Source: Pseudolabrys sp. (GTDB lineage: Bacteria > Pseudomonadota > Alphaproteobacteria > Rhizobiales > Xanthobacteraceae). From it: a DNA stretch of 8,911 nt. The stretch covers positions 1 to 8,911 of the forward strand of contig JAHCKF010000124.1 of the NCBI GenBank assembly GCA_026125925.1. Reading direction: 5' to 3'. A program made the position numbers and the translations under genes. Of the stretch, positions 1 to 7,126 are shown piece after piece; the first letter of the stretch is position 1, and each line of letters begins with the position of its first letter. The notes beneath the pieces are model-generated. The model worked only from the letters and a program-made list of their open reading frames with translations, was not told the DNA's origin and did no database searches.

Positions 1-815
1 GAAGCGATCAGCGTGCCGTCGACCGAACGGTCGGCGAAGCGGCCGCCGACCACGTTGCCGACCGCCAGGCCGACGCCATAAACCACCAGCATCGCGGTGA
101 CGAAGGCCGTGCCGGCGCCGGTCTCGTTGTTGAGGATCGGCACGATATAGGTGAACACGGTGAACATGGCGCTGGCGCCGACGACGGTGAGCGCGAGCGC
201 CAGCAGGACCGGCGCGCGCAGCAGCACTCGCAGTTCGCTCCGCATGTCGGCGTCCTTGTCGGCCGGCAATAGCGGCAGCGCCAGGCGCAGCGCCACCATG
301 ACAACGGCGCCGACGCCGGCGATGCCCCAGAAGGTGGCGCGCCAGCCGAGCACCTCGCCGAGCCAGGCGGCGAGCGGCACGCCGCCGATGGTGGCGATGG
401 TGAGGCCCGTGAACATGGCCGCCACGGCGGAGGCGCGGCGCTCTGGCGCAACGACGCTCGCCGCCACCACCGAGCCGACGCCGAAGAAGGCGCCGTGGTT
501 GAACGAGGTGATGATGCGGGCGATCAGCAGCATCGAATAGCTGTCGGACAACGCCGCGAGGACATTGCCGATGGTGAACACGCCCATCAGGCCGATCAGC
601 AGCGTCCGCCGCGGCACGCGCGCGAACGCCAAGGTCATGACCGGGGCGCCGACCAGTACGCCGACTGCATAGGCGCTGACCAGGAGCCCGGCGGCGGGAA
701 TCGACACGCCGAGCCCGTGGGCGATGAGCGGCAGCATGCCCATCGGAGTGAATTCGGTGACGCCGATGCCGAAGGCGCCGAGCGCCAGGGCCAACAGGGG
801 CGGATTGAGTTTCAT
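1..815 (-). CDS. MFS transporter, DHA1/AraJ-YdhP-like (partial, C-terminus outside window)
   Basis: This is an inner-membrane secondary transporter of the major facilitator superfamily, probably a proton-coupled exporter of a small molecule; the substrate cannot be told. The reading frame is open from the ATG at 815-813 to the window edge (about 271 residues of a usual ~390-400). The first helix carries the GxTEFxxMGxLP pattern (Glu at residue 21) typical of the AraJ/YdhP branch of DHA1, and a later helix has NHGAFFGVGS, also typical of that branch. About eight hydrophobic segments are visible, with a charged central loop (PADKDADMRSELR) separating the two halves. A GGAG lies 12 nt upstream of the ATG, somewhat far for a Shine-Dalgarno. 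It is divergent from the LysR gene at 919, which is a usual arrangement for a regulator and its target, so LysR control is likely but inferred. Family assignment is firm; the transported compound is unknown. Confidence 0.9.
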   Translation of the reverse strand, partial: MKLNPPLLALALGAFGIGVTEFTPMGMLPLIAHGLGVSIPAAGLLVSAYAVGVLVGAPVMTLAFARVPRRTLLIGLMGVFTIGNVLAALSDSYSMLLIARIITSFNHGAFFGVGSVVAASVVAPERRASAVAAMFTGLTIATIGGVPLAAWLGEVLGWRATFWGIAGVGAVVMVALRLALPLLPADKDADMRSELRVLLRAPVLLALALTVVGASAMFTVFTYIVPILNNETGAGTAFVTAMLVVYGVGLAVGNVVGGRFADRSVDGTLIA

Positions 816-900
816 GGCGGTATGTCGCTCCGGAATTATTGCTTGCCCAGACATGGTGCAGCGCAGCGATGACGACTAGCCGCTTTCTCGGTCCAGCATC

Positions 901-919
901 TTTGCGTATGATTCACAAA
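901..919. promoter_or_regulatory. Palindrome enclosing a TATGAT -10 box at the LysR gene start
   Basis: Arms TTTGCG (901-906) and CACAAA (914-919) form an inverted repeat with 5 of 6 pairs and a 7-nt spacer. The spacer is TATGATT, and TATGAT (907-912) matches the sigma-70 -10 consensus in five of six positions. Transcription from it would start about at the A of the ATG (919), which fits the lack of any Shine-Dalgarno. No good -35 is seen (TTTCTC at 884-889 with a 17-bp spacer is poor). The palindrome is a candidate operator for LysR autoregulation and for the divergent MFS gene; this is inference. Confidence 0.4.
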
Positions 920-1821
920 TGGAGCGGATCGATCATTCCGGGGAAATGGCGGCCTTCGTCGAGGTCGCCCGCCAGGGCAGCCTGTCCGGCGCAGCGCGGG
1001 CGCTGGGGCTCACCCCGTCCGCCGTCAGCCGGATCGTCGGCCGCATCGAAGGCCGGCTCGGCGTGCGCCTTCTGGTGCGGACGACGCGGTCGCTACGGCT
1101 GACGGCCGAGGGCGAGAACTACGTGCGCGCCGCCCGCCGCATCCTCGCCGATATCGCCGAGGCCGAGCGAGCCATCGCCGACCAGGCCTCGCCGCGCGGC
1201 CGGGTGCGCCTCAGCATGGCCTCGGCGCATGGCCGCATGTCGGTGCTGCCGCTGCTCGGCGAATTCACCGCGCGCTATCCGGGCATCGTCCTCGACATCG
1301 ACCTGAGCGACGAGGTCGCCGACATTCCCGGCGGCCGCGCCGACGTGGCGATCCGCTTCGGGCCGCTCGCCGATTCGCCACTCACCGCCCGGCGGCTCGG
1401 CAAAACCGGCCGCACCGTGATCGCCTCGCCGGTCTATCTCGCGCGCCACGGCATACCGCAGCGGCCCTCCGACCTCGCCCGTCACAATTGCCTCGATTTC
1501 AGCTTTCGCCGTATCGAACCCGGCTGGCCGTTCCGCGAGGATGGTCGTGACTACATCCTGCCGGTGAGCGGCAACATCACCGCCAACAACGGCGAGACGC
1601 TGGTGCAGCTCGCGCTCGACGGGCTCGGCATCACCCGCGTCGGCAATTTCCATATCGACGACATGCTGGCGGATGGCCACCTCGTGCCGCTGCTCGAAGA
1701 CTTCAACCCGCGCGACCGCGAAGCCATTCACGCGGTCTTCATCGGCGGCGCCAACATGCCGGCGCGCGTGCGTGCGGTCGTCGATTTCCTTGCGGAGAAG
1801 CTTCGCGGCCCGGCGGCCTGA
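919..1821 (+). CDS. LysR-family transcriptional regulator
   Basis: A 300-residue DNA-binding regulator of the usual LysR length. Residues 9-67 form the winged helix-turn-helix; the core SLSGAARALGLTPSAVSRIV at 21-40 is a textbook LysR HTH, followed by the wing LLVRTTRSLRLTAEG at 51-65. A linker helix runs to about residue 90, and residues 92-297 form the periplasmic-binding-protein-like effector domain (start GRVRLSM, then a ADVAIRFGPLADSPL segment and a late LALDGLGITRV segment), typical of the subgroup of LTTRs often found next to MFS exporters. The start at 919 gives the family-standard N-terminus (MERIDHSGEMAAFVEVAR); Met10 at 946 would remove part of the first helix. There is no Shine-Dalgarno, so leaderless translation is possible. 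It is divergent from the MFS gene, its most likely target, and convergent with the chemoreceptor gene. The effector is unknown. Confidence 0.95.
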   Translation: MERIDHSGEMAAFVEVARQGSLSGAARALGLTPSAVSRIVGRIEGRLGVRLLVRTTRSLRLTAEGENYVRAARRILADIAEAERAIADQASPRGRVRLSMASAHGRMSVLPLLGEFTARYPGIVLDIDLSDEVADIPGGRADVAIRFGPLADSPLTARRLGKTGRTVIASPVYLARHGIPQRPSDLARHNCLDFSFRRIEPGWPFREDGRDYILPVSGNITANNGETLVQLALDGLGITRVGNFHIDDMLADGHLVPLLEDFNPRDREAIHAVFIGGANMPARVRAVVDFLAEKLRGPAA

Positions 1822-1838
1822 TCGCGCGAGGCGATCAG
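1818..1838. terminator. Bidirectional hairpin spanning both convergent stop codons
   Basis: CTGATCGC (1818-1825) and GCGATCAG (1831-1838) form a perfect 8-bp stem with a 5-nt loop (GCGAG). The LysR stop (TGA, 1819-1821) is in the left arm and the chemoreceptor stop (TCA on the plus strand, 1835-1837) is in the right arm. On the plus strand the stem is followed by AATTCCTTCC, a weak U-rich run; on the minus strand there is none. It is probably the shared terminator of the two convergent genes, but a poor canonical intrinsic terminator. Confidence 0.45.
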
Positions 1839-3586
1839 AATTCCTTCCAGTCATTCTCGGCGTTGACGGCGACGGCGAGCGCGCCCTGCATCTGCCGCGC
1901 AGGACCAGCTTTGATCGTGCCGGCGGCTCTCGACGCCGCCTTTTCGACGGCGGGACGCGTCGACGGCACAATGATCGCCACCGCAGGTTTGCGCGCGATC
2001 CCCGCCATCGAATCGTCGCCGGCGGCGAGCTTGAAGTAAGCCACCTGCTCGTCCATCGCCTTGGCTTGATGCTCCAGCGTCTTGGCGGTCGCGGCGTTTT
2101 CCTCGACGAGAGCCGAATTCTTCTGCGTCACCTCGTCCATCTGCGCCAATGCCTTATTGATCTGCTCCAGGCCGGTCGATTGCTCGACGCTGGCGCTGGC
2201 GATATCGGTAATCAACTCGGCGACCTGCTTGATCGACGCCGTGATGTCGCTCAGCGCCGCGCCAGCCTGATTGACCAGTTCAACGCCATCCTTGACCTGG
2301 CCGGTCGAGTTGGTGATGAGCTCCTTGATGTCCTTGGCGGCCTGCGAGGAACGTTGCGCCAGGCTGCGCACCTCCGAGGCGACGACGGCAAAACCACGAC
2401 CAGCCTCGCCCGCCCGCGCCGCTTCGACGGCGGCATTGAGCGCCAGCAGGTTGGTCTGCCGCGCAATCTCGTCGATGACGCCAATGATGTCCGTGATCTT
2501 ACGCGAGGAATCCTCAATTCTCGCCATGGCCGCGACGGCGCGCGTCGCCACCTGACCGCCGCGATCGGCGATCTCGCGCGTCGCGCTTGCCGATTGGCTC
2601 GCCTGCTGAGCGTTGTCGGCGTTCTTCTTCACCGTAGACGACAGTTCCTCCATGGCCGCCGAGGTCTGCTCCAGGCTGGCGGCCTGTTCTTCGGTGCGCT
2701 GCGACAGATCGGTGGTTGACGTCGAGATTTCCGCCGAAGCATTGGTCACCTCGCGGCCCGAGGATTTTATCTCGGCAATGGTCTTGCTGACCTTGTCGGC
2801 CATCTGCGCCACCGCCGAGGCGATCTGCCCGACTTCGTCCTTGCGATCGGTGCCTGGGATGGTGACAGAGAAATTGCCGCCGGCGATGGTGTTGATCGGT
2901 CCGACGACGGCATTCAGCGGCTTGGCGATGCCCGCTTGACCGATAGCGATGCCGGTGCCGAGGCCGACCAGGATGGCGATGACGGCCACGGAGATCAGCA
3001 GGCGCGACACATGTTTGTACTCTTCGTTGGCGCGATCCGAGTCGGCCTTGACGACCAGATAAAGCTGCTCCGCTGTCAGTTGCGCCGCATTCTGGAGTTT
3101 CTCGGCAACCGCCTCACTCGACGCGATCGAGTCGCGCAGGCGCTCGCGTTCCGAGGTCATACTCGTATCCTTGATCGAGGCAGCGGTCTCGAAGGTGTGA
3201 GCCAGTTCCGGCGCGTAGGCCTTCCAGAGGTCGCGCACCGCCGACAGGTTCTGCCGTGTCTGCGCGTCCTCAATCTTTTCCAGCCGCGCCATGCGCTCAT
3301 TCAGTTCCTTGCTGTGGGCGGCGATGGCGCTCTGGACGACGGTCCGATTCTCCGGCCGCGGGTCAACACCGACGCGATATTCAGCGCGATTGATGGCGGT
3401 TACGATCTCGCCCAGATGTGCCGCCTCAAGCGCATGCGATGCGGCAACTTCCATGGTGTCGGTCGCCTCGCTCAGGGATTTGAGCGCTAGGGTCGCAAGG
3501 ACTGTGACGATCGCCGTCGCAGCCGACAGCGCAATGATGATGGCGAGCAGTTTGGTCAGGACGCGAAAATTGGCGAGAAAGGACAT
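1835..3586 (-). CDS. Methyl-accepting chemotaxis protein, 4HB sensor, with C-terminal DWKEF tether
   Basis: A 583-residue membrane chemoreceptor that signals to CheA/CheW. Topology: short cytoplasmic N-terminus, TM1 about 10-33, periplasmic helical sensor about 34-194 (four-helix-bundle MCP type), TM2 about 195-218, HAMP about 219-268 ([19 protein letters not shown], then DEVGQI), then a coiled-coil signalling domain. Its hairpin tip (368-400) has the near-invariant [20 protein letters not shown] and [12 protein letters not shown] motifs that bind CheA/CheW. After about 520 comes an Ala/Pro-rich linker of about 60 residues ending in DWKEF, which fits the xWxxF pentapeptide that tethers CheR/CheB. 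The start at 3586 is chosen because AAGGA lies 8 nt upstream and the protein then begins [14 protein letters not shown] as in the family; an upstream ATG at 3652 would add 22 unlikely residues. The ligand is unknown; the neighbouring TRAP transporter suggests an organic acid, by inference. Confidence 0.96.
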   Translation of the reverse strand: MSFLANFRVLTKLLAIIIALSAATAIVTVLATLALKSLSEATDTMEVAASHALEAAHLGEIVTAINRAEYRVGVDPRPENRTVVQSAIAAHSKELNERMARLEKIEDAQTRQNLSAVRDLWKAYAPELAHTFETAASIKDTSMTSERERLRDSIASSEAVAEKLQNAAQLTAEQLYLVVKADSDRANEEYKHVSRLLISVAVIAILVGLGTGIAIGQAGIAKPLNAVVGPINTIAGGNFSVTIPGTDRKDEVGQIASAVAQMADKVSKTIAEIKSSGREVTNASAEISTSTTDLSQRTEEQAASLEQTSAAMEELSSTVKKNADNAQQASQSASATREIADRGGQVATRAVAAMARIEDSSRKITDIIGVIDEIARQTNLLALNAAVEAARAGEAGRGFAVVASEVRSLAQRSSQAAKDIKELITNSTGQVKDGVELVNQAGAALSDITASIKQVAELITDIASASVEQSTGLEQINKALAQMDEVTQKNSALVEENAATAKTLEHQAKAMDEQVAYFKLAAGDDSMAGIARKPAVAIIVPSTRPAVEKAASRAAGTIKAGPARQMQGALAVAVNAENDWKEF

Positions 3587-3594
3587 TGTGCTTA

Positions 3595-3599
3595 TCCTT
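3595..3599 (-). promoter_or_regulatory. Ribosome binding site of the chemoreceptor gene
   Basis: AAGGA on the minus strand, 8 nt before the ATG at 3586-3584. It settles the start codon against the upstream in-frame ATG at 3652, which has no such site. Confidence 0.75.
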
Positions 3600-3647
3600 G
3601 CGGGGCTAATAGCAGGAGCAATCGCGGCCGACCTCGCGTCGCGCGCG

Positions 3648-3676
3648 GGCATGCGCCGCCTTGAGAGGCGGATGCC
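3648..3676. other. Bulged hairpin in the chemoreceptor leader
   Basis: GGCAT (3648-3652) pairs with ATGCC (3672-3676), and CCGCCT (3656-3661) pairs with AGGCGG (3666-3671), giving an 11-bp stem with a 3-nt bulge (GCG) and a TGAG loop. It lies 62 nt upstream of the chemoreceptor ATG, so it may be in its 5' leader or may be an operator or repeat unit. No following U-run on the minus strand. Confidence 0.35.
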
Positions 3677-3821
3677 CCGTCGCCACCGATATTCGGCTTC
3701 ACCACTTCTATAAACATCCAGCCCGGGGACATCTGCGATGCCGCACCGAGTCGACCTGTCATGTCAGAATGAAGGGGATGAATTACCGGACGATTGAGCG
3801 CGTCGATAAACAGGATTAGCA

Positions 3822-3841
3822 AAATCTGAGAGCGCAGATTT
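3822..3841. promoter_or_regulatory. Perfect 7-bp inverted repeat, possible operator
   Basis: AAATCTG (3822-3828) and CAGATTT (3835-3841) are exact reverse complements with a 6-nt spacer (AGAGCG). The AT-rich arms stand out from the GC-rich background. It sits in the middle of the divergent intergenic region, so it could serve either the chemoreceptor or the TRAP operon. On the minus strand the second arm continues into TTTTGC, so a weak terminator is an alternative reading. Confidence 0.3.
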
Positions 3842-3913
3842 ACCGTCATCGTGTCCGGGGCTAGCGGTCGTGCAGCGTTTCCGGATTCGTTTCAACGCGA
3901 TGACGCGCCCGGC

Positions 3914-4006
3914 TTAGCCCAGATGAGTGGCGATGTCCGGCCGGCTCAATCCCGCCGTCGCGACCCGCACTCGTCGGCGATGGGCAGCGTCCCGCTCCCG
4001 GCGAAT
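3914..4006 (-). pseudogene. Possible relic of a helix-turn-helix regulator (very tentative)
   Basis: A 30-residue open stretch on the minus strand, bounded by TGA upstream and TAA at 3916-3914, ends in AGLSRPDIATHLG, which looks like the first helix and turn of a Crp/Fnr-type HTH (compare the family pattern LxMSRxDIADxLGL). In the same frame after the stop comes AGRVIALKRIRKR, which loosely resembles a recognition-helix end. If real, the gene has lost its sensor domain, has an in-frame stop and a small deletion. There is no start codon or RBS for it. The resemblance is short and may be chance. Confidence 0.15.
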
Positions 4007-4103
4007 TCAGGCACCGCCCCGACCAGGCCTCGCCGCCCCAGACACAGGCAACCGCTTCCCGCGCTTTGCATTCACGCCGCGGGCGACATACGCTACGGCC
4101 AAT

Positions 4104-4117
4104 GATTTTAGAAAATC
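4104..4117. promoter_or_regulatory. AT-rich palindrome upstream of the TRAP operon
   Basis: GATTTT (4104-4109) and AAAATC (4112-4117) are perfect arms with a 2-nt spacer (AG), 55 nt before the receptor ATG. The run is conspicuously AT-rich in this region. It may be an operator, or part of a promoter: GCGACA (4083-4088) and TTTTAG (4106-4111) are spaced 17 bp but match the consensus poorly (4/6 and 3/6). Confidence 0.3.
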
Positions 4118-4158
4118 CGGCCTTCGGCCCTGCCGAATCTGACGGACCGGACAAAAAA

Positions 4159-4165
4159 GGGAGGA
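4159..4165 (+). promoter_or_regulatory. Ribosome binding site of the TRAP receptor gene
   Basis: GGGAGGA, a near-ideal Shine-Dalgarno, 7 nt before the ATG at 4173. It favours that ATG over the in-frame TTG at 4167, which would lie only one nucleotide behind it. Confidence 0.85.
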
Positions 4166-4172
4166 TTTGTTC

Positions 4173-5123
4173 ATGCTCAACCTGTCTCATGCCGGGCGCA
4201 CCGCGCTCGGCGCGCTCGCTGCGCTGACGCTCACGGCCACCGCCGCCTGGTCGCAGGCCTATGGCATCTACAGCATGCCCGCCGGCACGTTGAGCCATAC
4301 CACCGCCTCGGCCATCGCCAAGGTGCTCAAGGAAAAGGGCGGCATGAACATGCTGGTGCAGCCGACCGCCGGCGAAACCACGCTGCTGCCGCTGCTCGCC
4401 CGGGGCGAAGGCGATCTCGGCATCGCCAACATCTTCGAGACGGAAACCGCCGTGAAGGCCTATCCGGATCTGCGCGTCGTCGGCTCGCTGCACTCGCTGC
4501 GCGGCGCCTTCTGGGTGCGCAAGGATTCGCCGATGAAGACCATCGCGGACCTGAAAGGAAAGCGCGTGGTGCTCGGCTTCTCGGCGATGCGCACCATCGA
4601 CCCGCTGGTGAAGGCGATTCTCGCCACCGGCGGCCTCACCGAGGCCGACGTCAAGCCGGTGCTGGTGCCGAACGTCGTGCGCGGCGCCGAAGACTTCGCC
4701 AACGGCGCGGCCGACATGTTCTTCTTCGCCTTCGGCGCCGCCAAGGTGCGCGAGGTCGACGCCACAGTGGGCGGCATCCGCGCGCTGACCATCCCCAAAT
4801 CCGGCATGGCCGCGGCGCAGAAGATCGTGCCGGAAGGCTATCTCACGCCGGCCGTGCCCTCGCCGTTCTTCGTCGGCGTCGAGCAGCCGATGGATGTCTA
4901 TACCTGGGACAACATGCTGCTGACCAACGCCAAGGTGAAGGACGAGGTCGTCTACAAGATGATCGAGGTCATGCAGGCCAACAAGGCCGACCTCGTCGCG
5001 GTGCAGCCGGCCTTGCGCGACTTCGACGCCAAGAAGCTCTACAAGAGCTACAACATCCCTTATCACCCCGGCGCCTTGAAGTATTTCAAGGATCACAAGA
5101 TCGAAGCGATGAAGGTCGAGTGA
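4173..5123 (+). CDS. TAXI-family TRAP transporter solute-binding receptor
   Basis: A 316-residue periplasmic substrate-binding protein that hands its ligand to the TRAP permease encoded next to it. Residues 1-29 are a signal peptide: Arg9, a hydrophobic core ALGALAALTLTATAA, and probable cleavage after SQA (Ala29). The mature protein follows the TAXI pattern: an opening strand and loop (YGIYSMPAGTLSHTTASAIAKVL), a VQPTAGETTLLPLLARGEGDLGIAN segment, LRVVGSLH...FWVRKDSPMKTIADLKGKRV, then VKPVLVPNVVRGAEDFANGAADMFFFAFGAAKVREVDA. The last is a clear match to the PVPVPN...GxxDAAFFALG region of TAXI receptors. The glycine-rich GTGGxxG loop of many TAXI proteins is replaced by SMPAGT, as in a divergent subgroup. 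The stop is 10 nt before the permease GTG, so the two are one operon. Ligands of TAXI receptors are mostly uncharacterised; an organic or aromatic acid is a guess from the neighbouring dioxygenase. Confidence 0.93.
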   Translation: MLNLSHAGRTALGALAALTLTATAAWSQAYGIYSMPAGTLSHTTASAIAKVLKEKGGMNMLVQPTAGETTLLPLLARGEGDLGIANIFETETAVKAYPDLRVVGSLHSLRGAFWVRKDSPMKTIADLKGKRVVLGFSAMRTIDPLVKAILATGGLTEADVKPVLVPNVVRGAEDFANGAADMFFFAFGAAKVREVDATVGGIRALTIPKSGMAAAQKIVPEGYLTPAVPSPFFVGVEQPMDVYTWDNMLLTNAKVKDEVVYKMIEVMQANKADLVAVQPALRDFDAKKLYKSYNIPYHPGALKYFKDHKIEAMKVE

Positions 5124-5133
5124 GCGCCGCAAG

Positions 5134-7089
5134 GTGAGTGAAAATCACGCTATCGACGAAGCGGCCGGCCCGGCGCCGGCCGCTTCGGCCGCGACGCGCT
5201 GGGCGACCGACATTCTCCAGGCCCTGCTGCTCGCCTGCGTCGTCGGCTGGGTGCTCGACCTGCCGCGCAAATTTCTTGGCCTGTCGCTGTATACCGAGCA
5301 ACTGCTGGCGGTGTGCCTTGGCCTGGCGCTGGCGCTGTCCTTCATCAATGCCCGCTTTAAGCACGCTGTCTTTGGCTGGACCGGCGCCGCGCTGGCGCTC
5401 GTCATCTGCGGCTATATCGCAGTCCGCTACGAGGAACTGACGCTGTCGATCGCGCTGCTGCCGGTCGAAGGCATTATCGGCAGCGCCGTACTGGTTCTGC
5501 TGGTTCTGGAAGCGACGCGCCGCTCGGCCGGCGCCGTGCTGATCGTCATCATTCTCATCATCTCGGCCTATGTCTTCATCGGCCCCCATATGCCGGGCGA
5601 TTTCGCCACGCGCACCGTCTCACCGGAACGGCTGCTGGTCTATTACGGCCTCGATACCAACGCCATCATCGGCAATATCCTGTCGGTCGCGGTGTTGATC
5701 GTCGTGCCGTTCACGCTGATGGGCCAGGTGCTCGGCCGCACCGGGGGCGCCGCTTATTTCGCCGACCTCGCCATGTCCGGCATGGGCAGCTTCCGCGGCG
5801 GCGCCGCGAAGATCGCCGTCGTCGGCTCCGGCCTGTTCGGCCTGATCTCGGGCGCGGCCGTGTCGAACGTCATGGCCGTCGGCATCGTCACCATTCCGCT
5901 GATGTCCCGCTCGGGCTTCTCGCGCACCCGCGCCGCAGCGATCGAGGCGGTCGGCTCGACCGGCGGCCAGTTGATGCCGCCTGTGATGGGCGCCGCCGCC
6001 TTTCTGATGGCGGAGTTTCTTCAGGTGCCCTACGGCGCCGTGGCGCTCGCCGCCGTGATCCCGGCGCTGCTCTATTACATCGCGCTGTTCGTGCATGTCG
6101 ATCTCGAGGCGGCCAAGCACAAGATCGGCGCGGCGCAGGTCGCCGAGATCCCGGCCTTCACCACGGTTCTGAAATCGGGCTGGCATTTTCCGATTCCGCT
6201 GATCTTCCTGATCGCCACTTTGGCCTGGCCCGAGGTGTTCCAGATCCCGATCGAGCGCGCGGCGATCTACGCGACCGCGATCCTGATCGTGCTGTCGCTC
6301 ATGTTCGGCTATCGCGGCAAGCGGGTGACGCCGCTGGAGATGCTGCGCGCCATCCTCGACACCGGCCGCGCCGCCCTCGACATCATCCTGATCGGCGCCG
6401 CCGCCGGCATGGTGGTCGGCGCCCTCAACATCTCCGGCATTTCCTTCGGACTGACGCTGCAGCTCATTGAGCTGGCCGGTCAGAACCTGTTCGTGCTGCT
6501 GCTGCTGACGGCGGTCATCTCCATCATTCTCGGCATGGGCATGCCGACGGTCAGCGTCTATGTGCTTACCGCCTCGCTCCTGGCGCCGTCGATCATCAAG
6601 CTCGGCGTATCGCCGATGGCGGCGCATATGTTCGTGATGTATTTCGGCATGCTGTCGATGATCACGCCGCCGGTGGCGATCGCCGCCTATGCGGCGGCCA
6701 ACATCGCGCGCGTACCGGGTTGGAACGCCGGATGGATGGCGGTGGTGGTCGGCTGGAGCACGTTCTTCATCCCGTTCCTGTTCGTCACCGAACCGTCCTT
6801 GCTGATGAATGGCCCCTGGGCGGTGATCGCCTGGAACCTGGCCCGCAACGTTCTCGGCATCGTCGTCGGCACCGCCGGCATCGTCGGCTTCATGTTCGCG
6901 CCGATGTCGACGGCGCTCCGCGTCGCCTTCGGCATCGCGGCCGTCGCAATCCTCATTCCGCCGAGCGTTTTCCCCGGCGCGCAATGGCTCGATATCGCCG
7001 GGCTCGCCGGCTCGATCGCGCTGCTGGGCTTCAACTGGCTGCAGGGCCGCGCCAACAAGCAAACGGCGCCGCAGGCGGCGGCGCCGTAA
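5134..7089 (+). CDS. TRAP transporter fused permease (DctQ-DctM, 4TM/12TM type)
   Basis: A 651-residue integral membrane protein that combines the small (DctQ-like) and large (DctM-like) TRAP subunits, the form always paired with TAXI receptors. It imports the receptor-bound solute, coupled in studied TRAP systems to a sodium or proton gradient. Residues about 25-150 hold four helices of the small-subunit part; from about 175 the DctM part begins. Diagnostic segments are GSGLFGLISGAAVSNVMAVG (231-250), EAVGSTGGQLMPPVMGAAAF (271-290), GMGMPTVSVYVLTASLLAPS (467-486) and FGMLSMITPPVAIAAYAAAN (504-523); the two PP-containing repeats are the inverted transport halves. Further helices at about 570-635 form a C-terminal extension. 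The start is GTG at 5134, 10 nt after the receptor stop; no clear Shine-Dalgarno is present (AAGG abuts the GTG), so translational coupling is likely. The end is Ala/Pro-rich. Function class is sure; substrate is unknown. Confidence 0.95.
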   Translation: MSENHAIDEAAGPAPAASAATRWATDILQALLLACVVGWVLDLPRKFLGLSLYTEQLLAVCLGLALALSFINARFKHAVFGWTGAALALVICGYIAVRYEELTLSIALLPVEGIIGSAVLVLLVLEATRRSAGAVLIVIILIISAYVFIGPHMPGDFATRTVSPERLLVYYGLDTNAIIGNILSVAVLIVVPFTLMGQVLGRTGGAAYFADLAMSGMGSFRGGAAKIAVVGSGLFGLISGAAVSNVMAVGIVTIPLMSRSGFSRTRAAAIEAVGSTGGQLMPPVMGAAAFLMAEFLQVPYGAVALAAVIPALLYYIALFVHVDLEAAKHKIGAAQVAEIPAFTTVLKSGWHFPIPLIFLIATLAWPEVFQIPIERAAIYATAILIVLSLMFGYRGKRVTPLEMLRAILDTGRAALDIILIGAAAGMVVGALNISGISFGLTLQLIELAGQNLFVLLLLTAVISIILGMGMPTVSVYVLTASLLAPSIIKLGVSPMAAHMFVMYFGMLSMITPPVAIAAYAAANIARVPGWNAGWMAVVVGWSTFFIPFLFVTEPSLLMNGPWAVIAWNLARNVLGIVVGTAGIVGFMFAPMSTALRVAFGIAAVAILIPPSVFPGAQWLDIAGLAGSIALLGFNWLQGRANKQTAPQAAAP

Positions 7090-7126
7090 CTCGTCTTCAC
7101 CTCTCCCCGCTTGCGGGGAGAGCATA

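Larger units (their letters stand above)
3587..4172. other. 586-bp intergenic region between divergent chemoreceptor and TRAP operon
   Basis: No intact gene can be supported here. The stretch must hold the promoters of both divergent units. Contents seen: the chemoreceptor RBS and a bulged hairpin (3648-3676), a stretch at about 3690-3845 that is less GC-rich than its surroundings, an imperfect palindrome CTGTCATGTCAG (3756-3767), a perfect 7-bp inverted repeat (3822-3841), a possible helix-turn-helix-coding relic on the minus strand (3914-4006), an AT-rich palindrome (4104-4117) and the strong RBS of the TRAP receptor (4159-4165). Open frames inside it (for example minus 3849-3592, 85 codons) have no recognisable protein and no convincing ribosome binding site. 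Confidence 0.6.

Noticed and set aside
1093..1971. Open frame of 292 codons antisense to the LysR gene
   Set aside because: Low-complexity Arg/Ala/Val translation, no motif, runs across the convergent junction; shadow of the LysR gene.
1673..2719. Open frame of 348 codons on the plus strand over the chemoreceptor
   Set aside because: Arg/Leu-rich antisense translation with no domain; the minus strand is an unmistakable MCP.
3592..3849. 85-codon minus-strand frame upstream of the chemoreceptor
   Set aside because: No Shine-Dalgarno, starts inside an inverted repeat, no recognisable protein, and its end runs over the chemoreceptor leader hairpin.
3587..4172. tRNA or other known structured RNA gene in the long gap
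   Set aside because: No cloverleaf, T-loop GTTCRA pattern or known riboswitch core could be found by eye on either strand.
3861..5132. Long open frame (423 codons) on the minus strand opposite the TRAP receptor
   Set aside because: His/Arg/Gly-rich translation with no family resemblance, antisense to a clear TAXI receptor; it is a GC-rich shadow frame.
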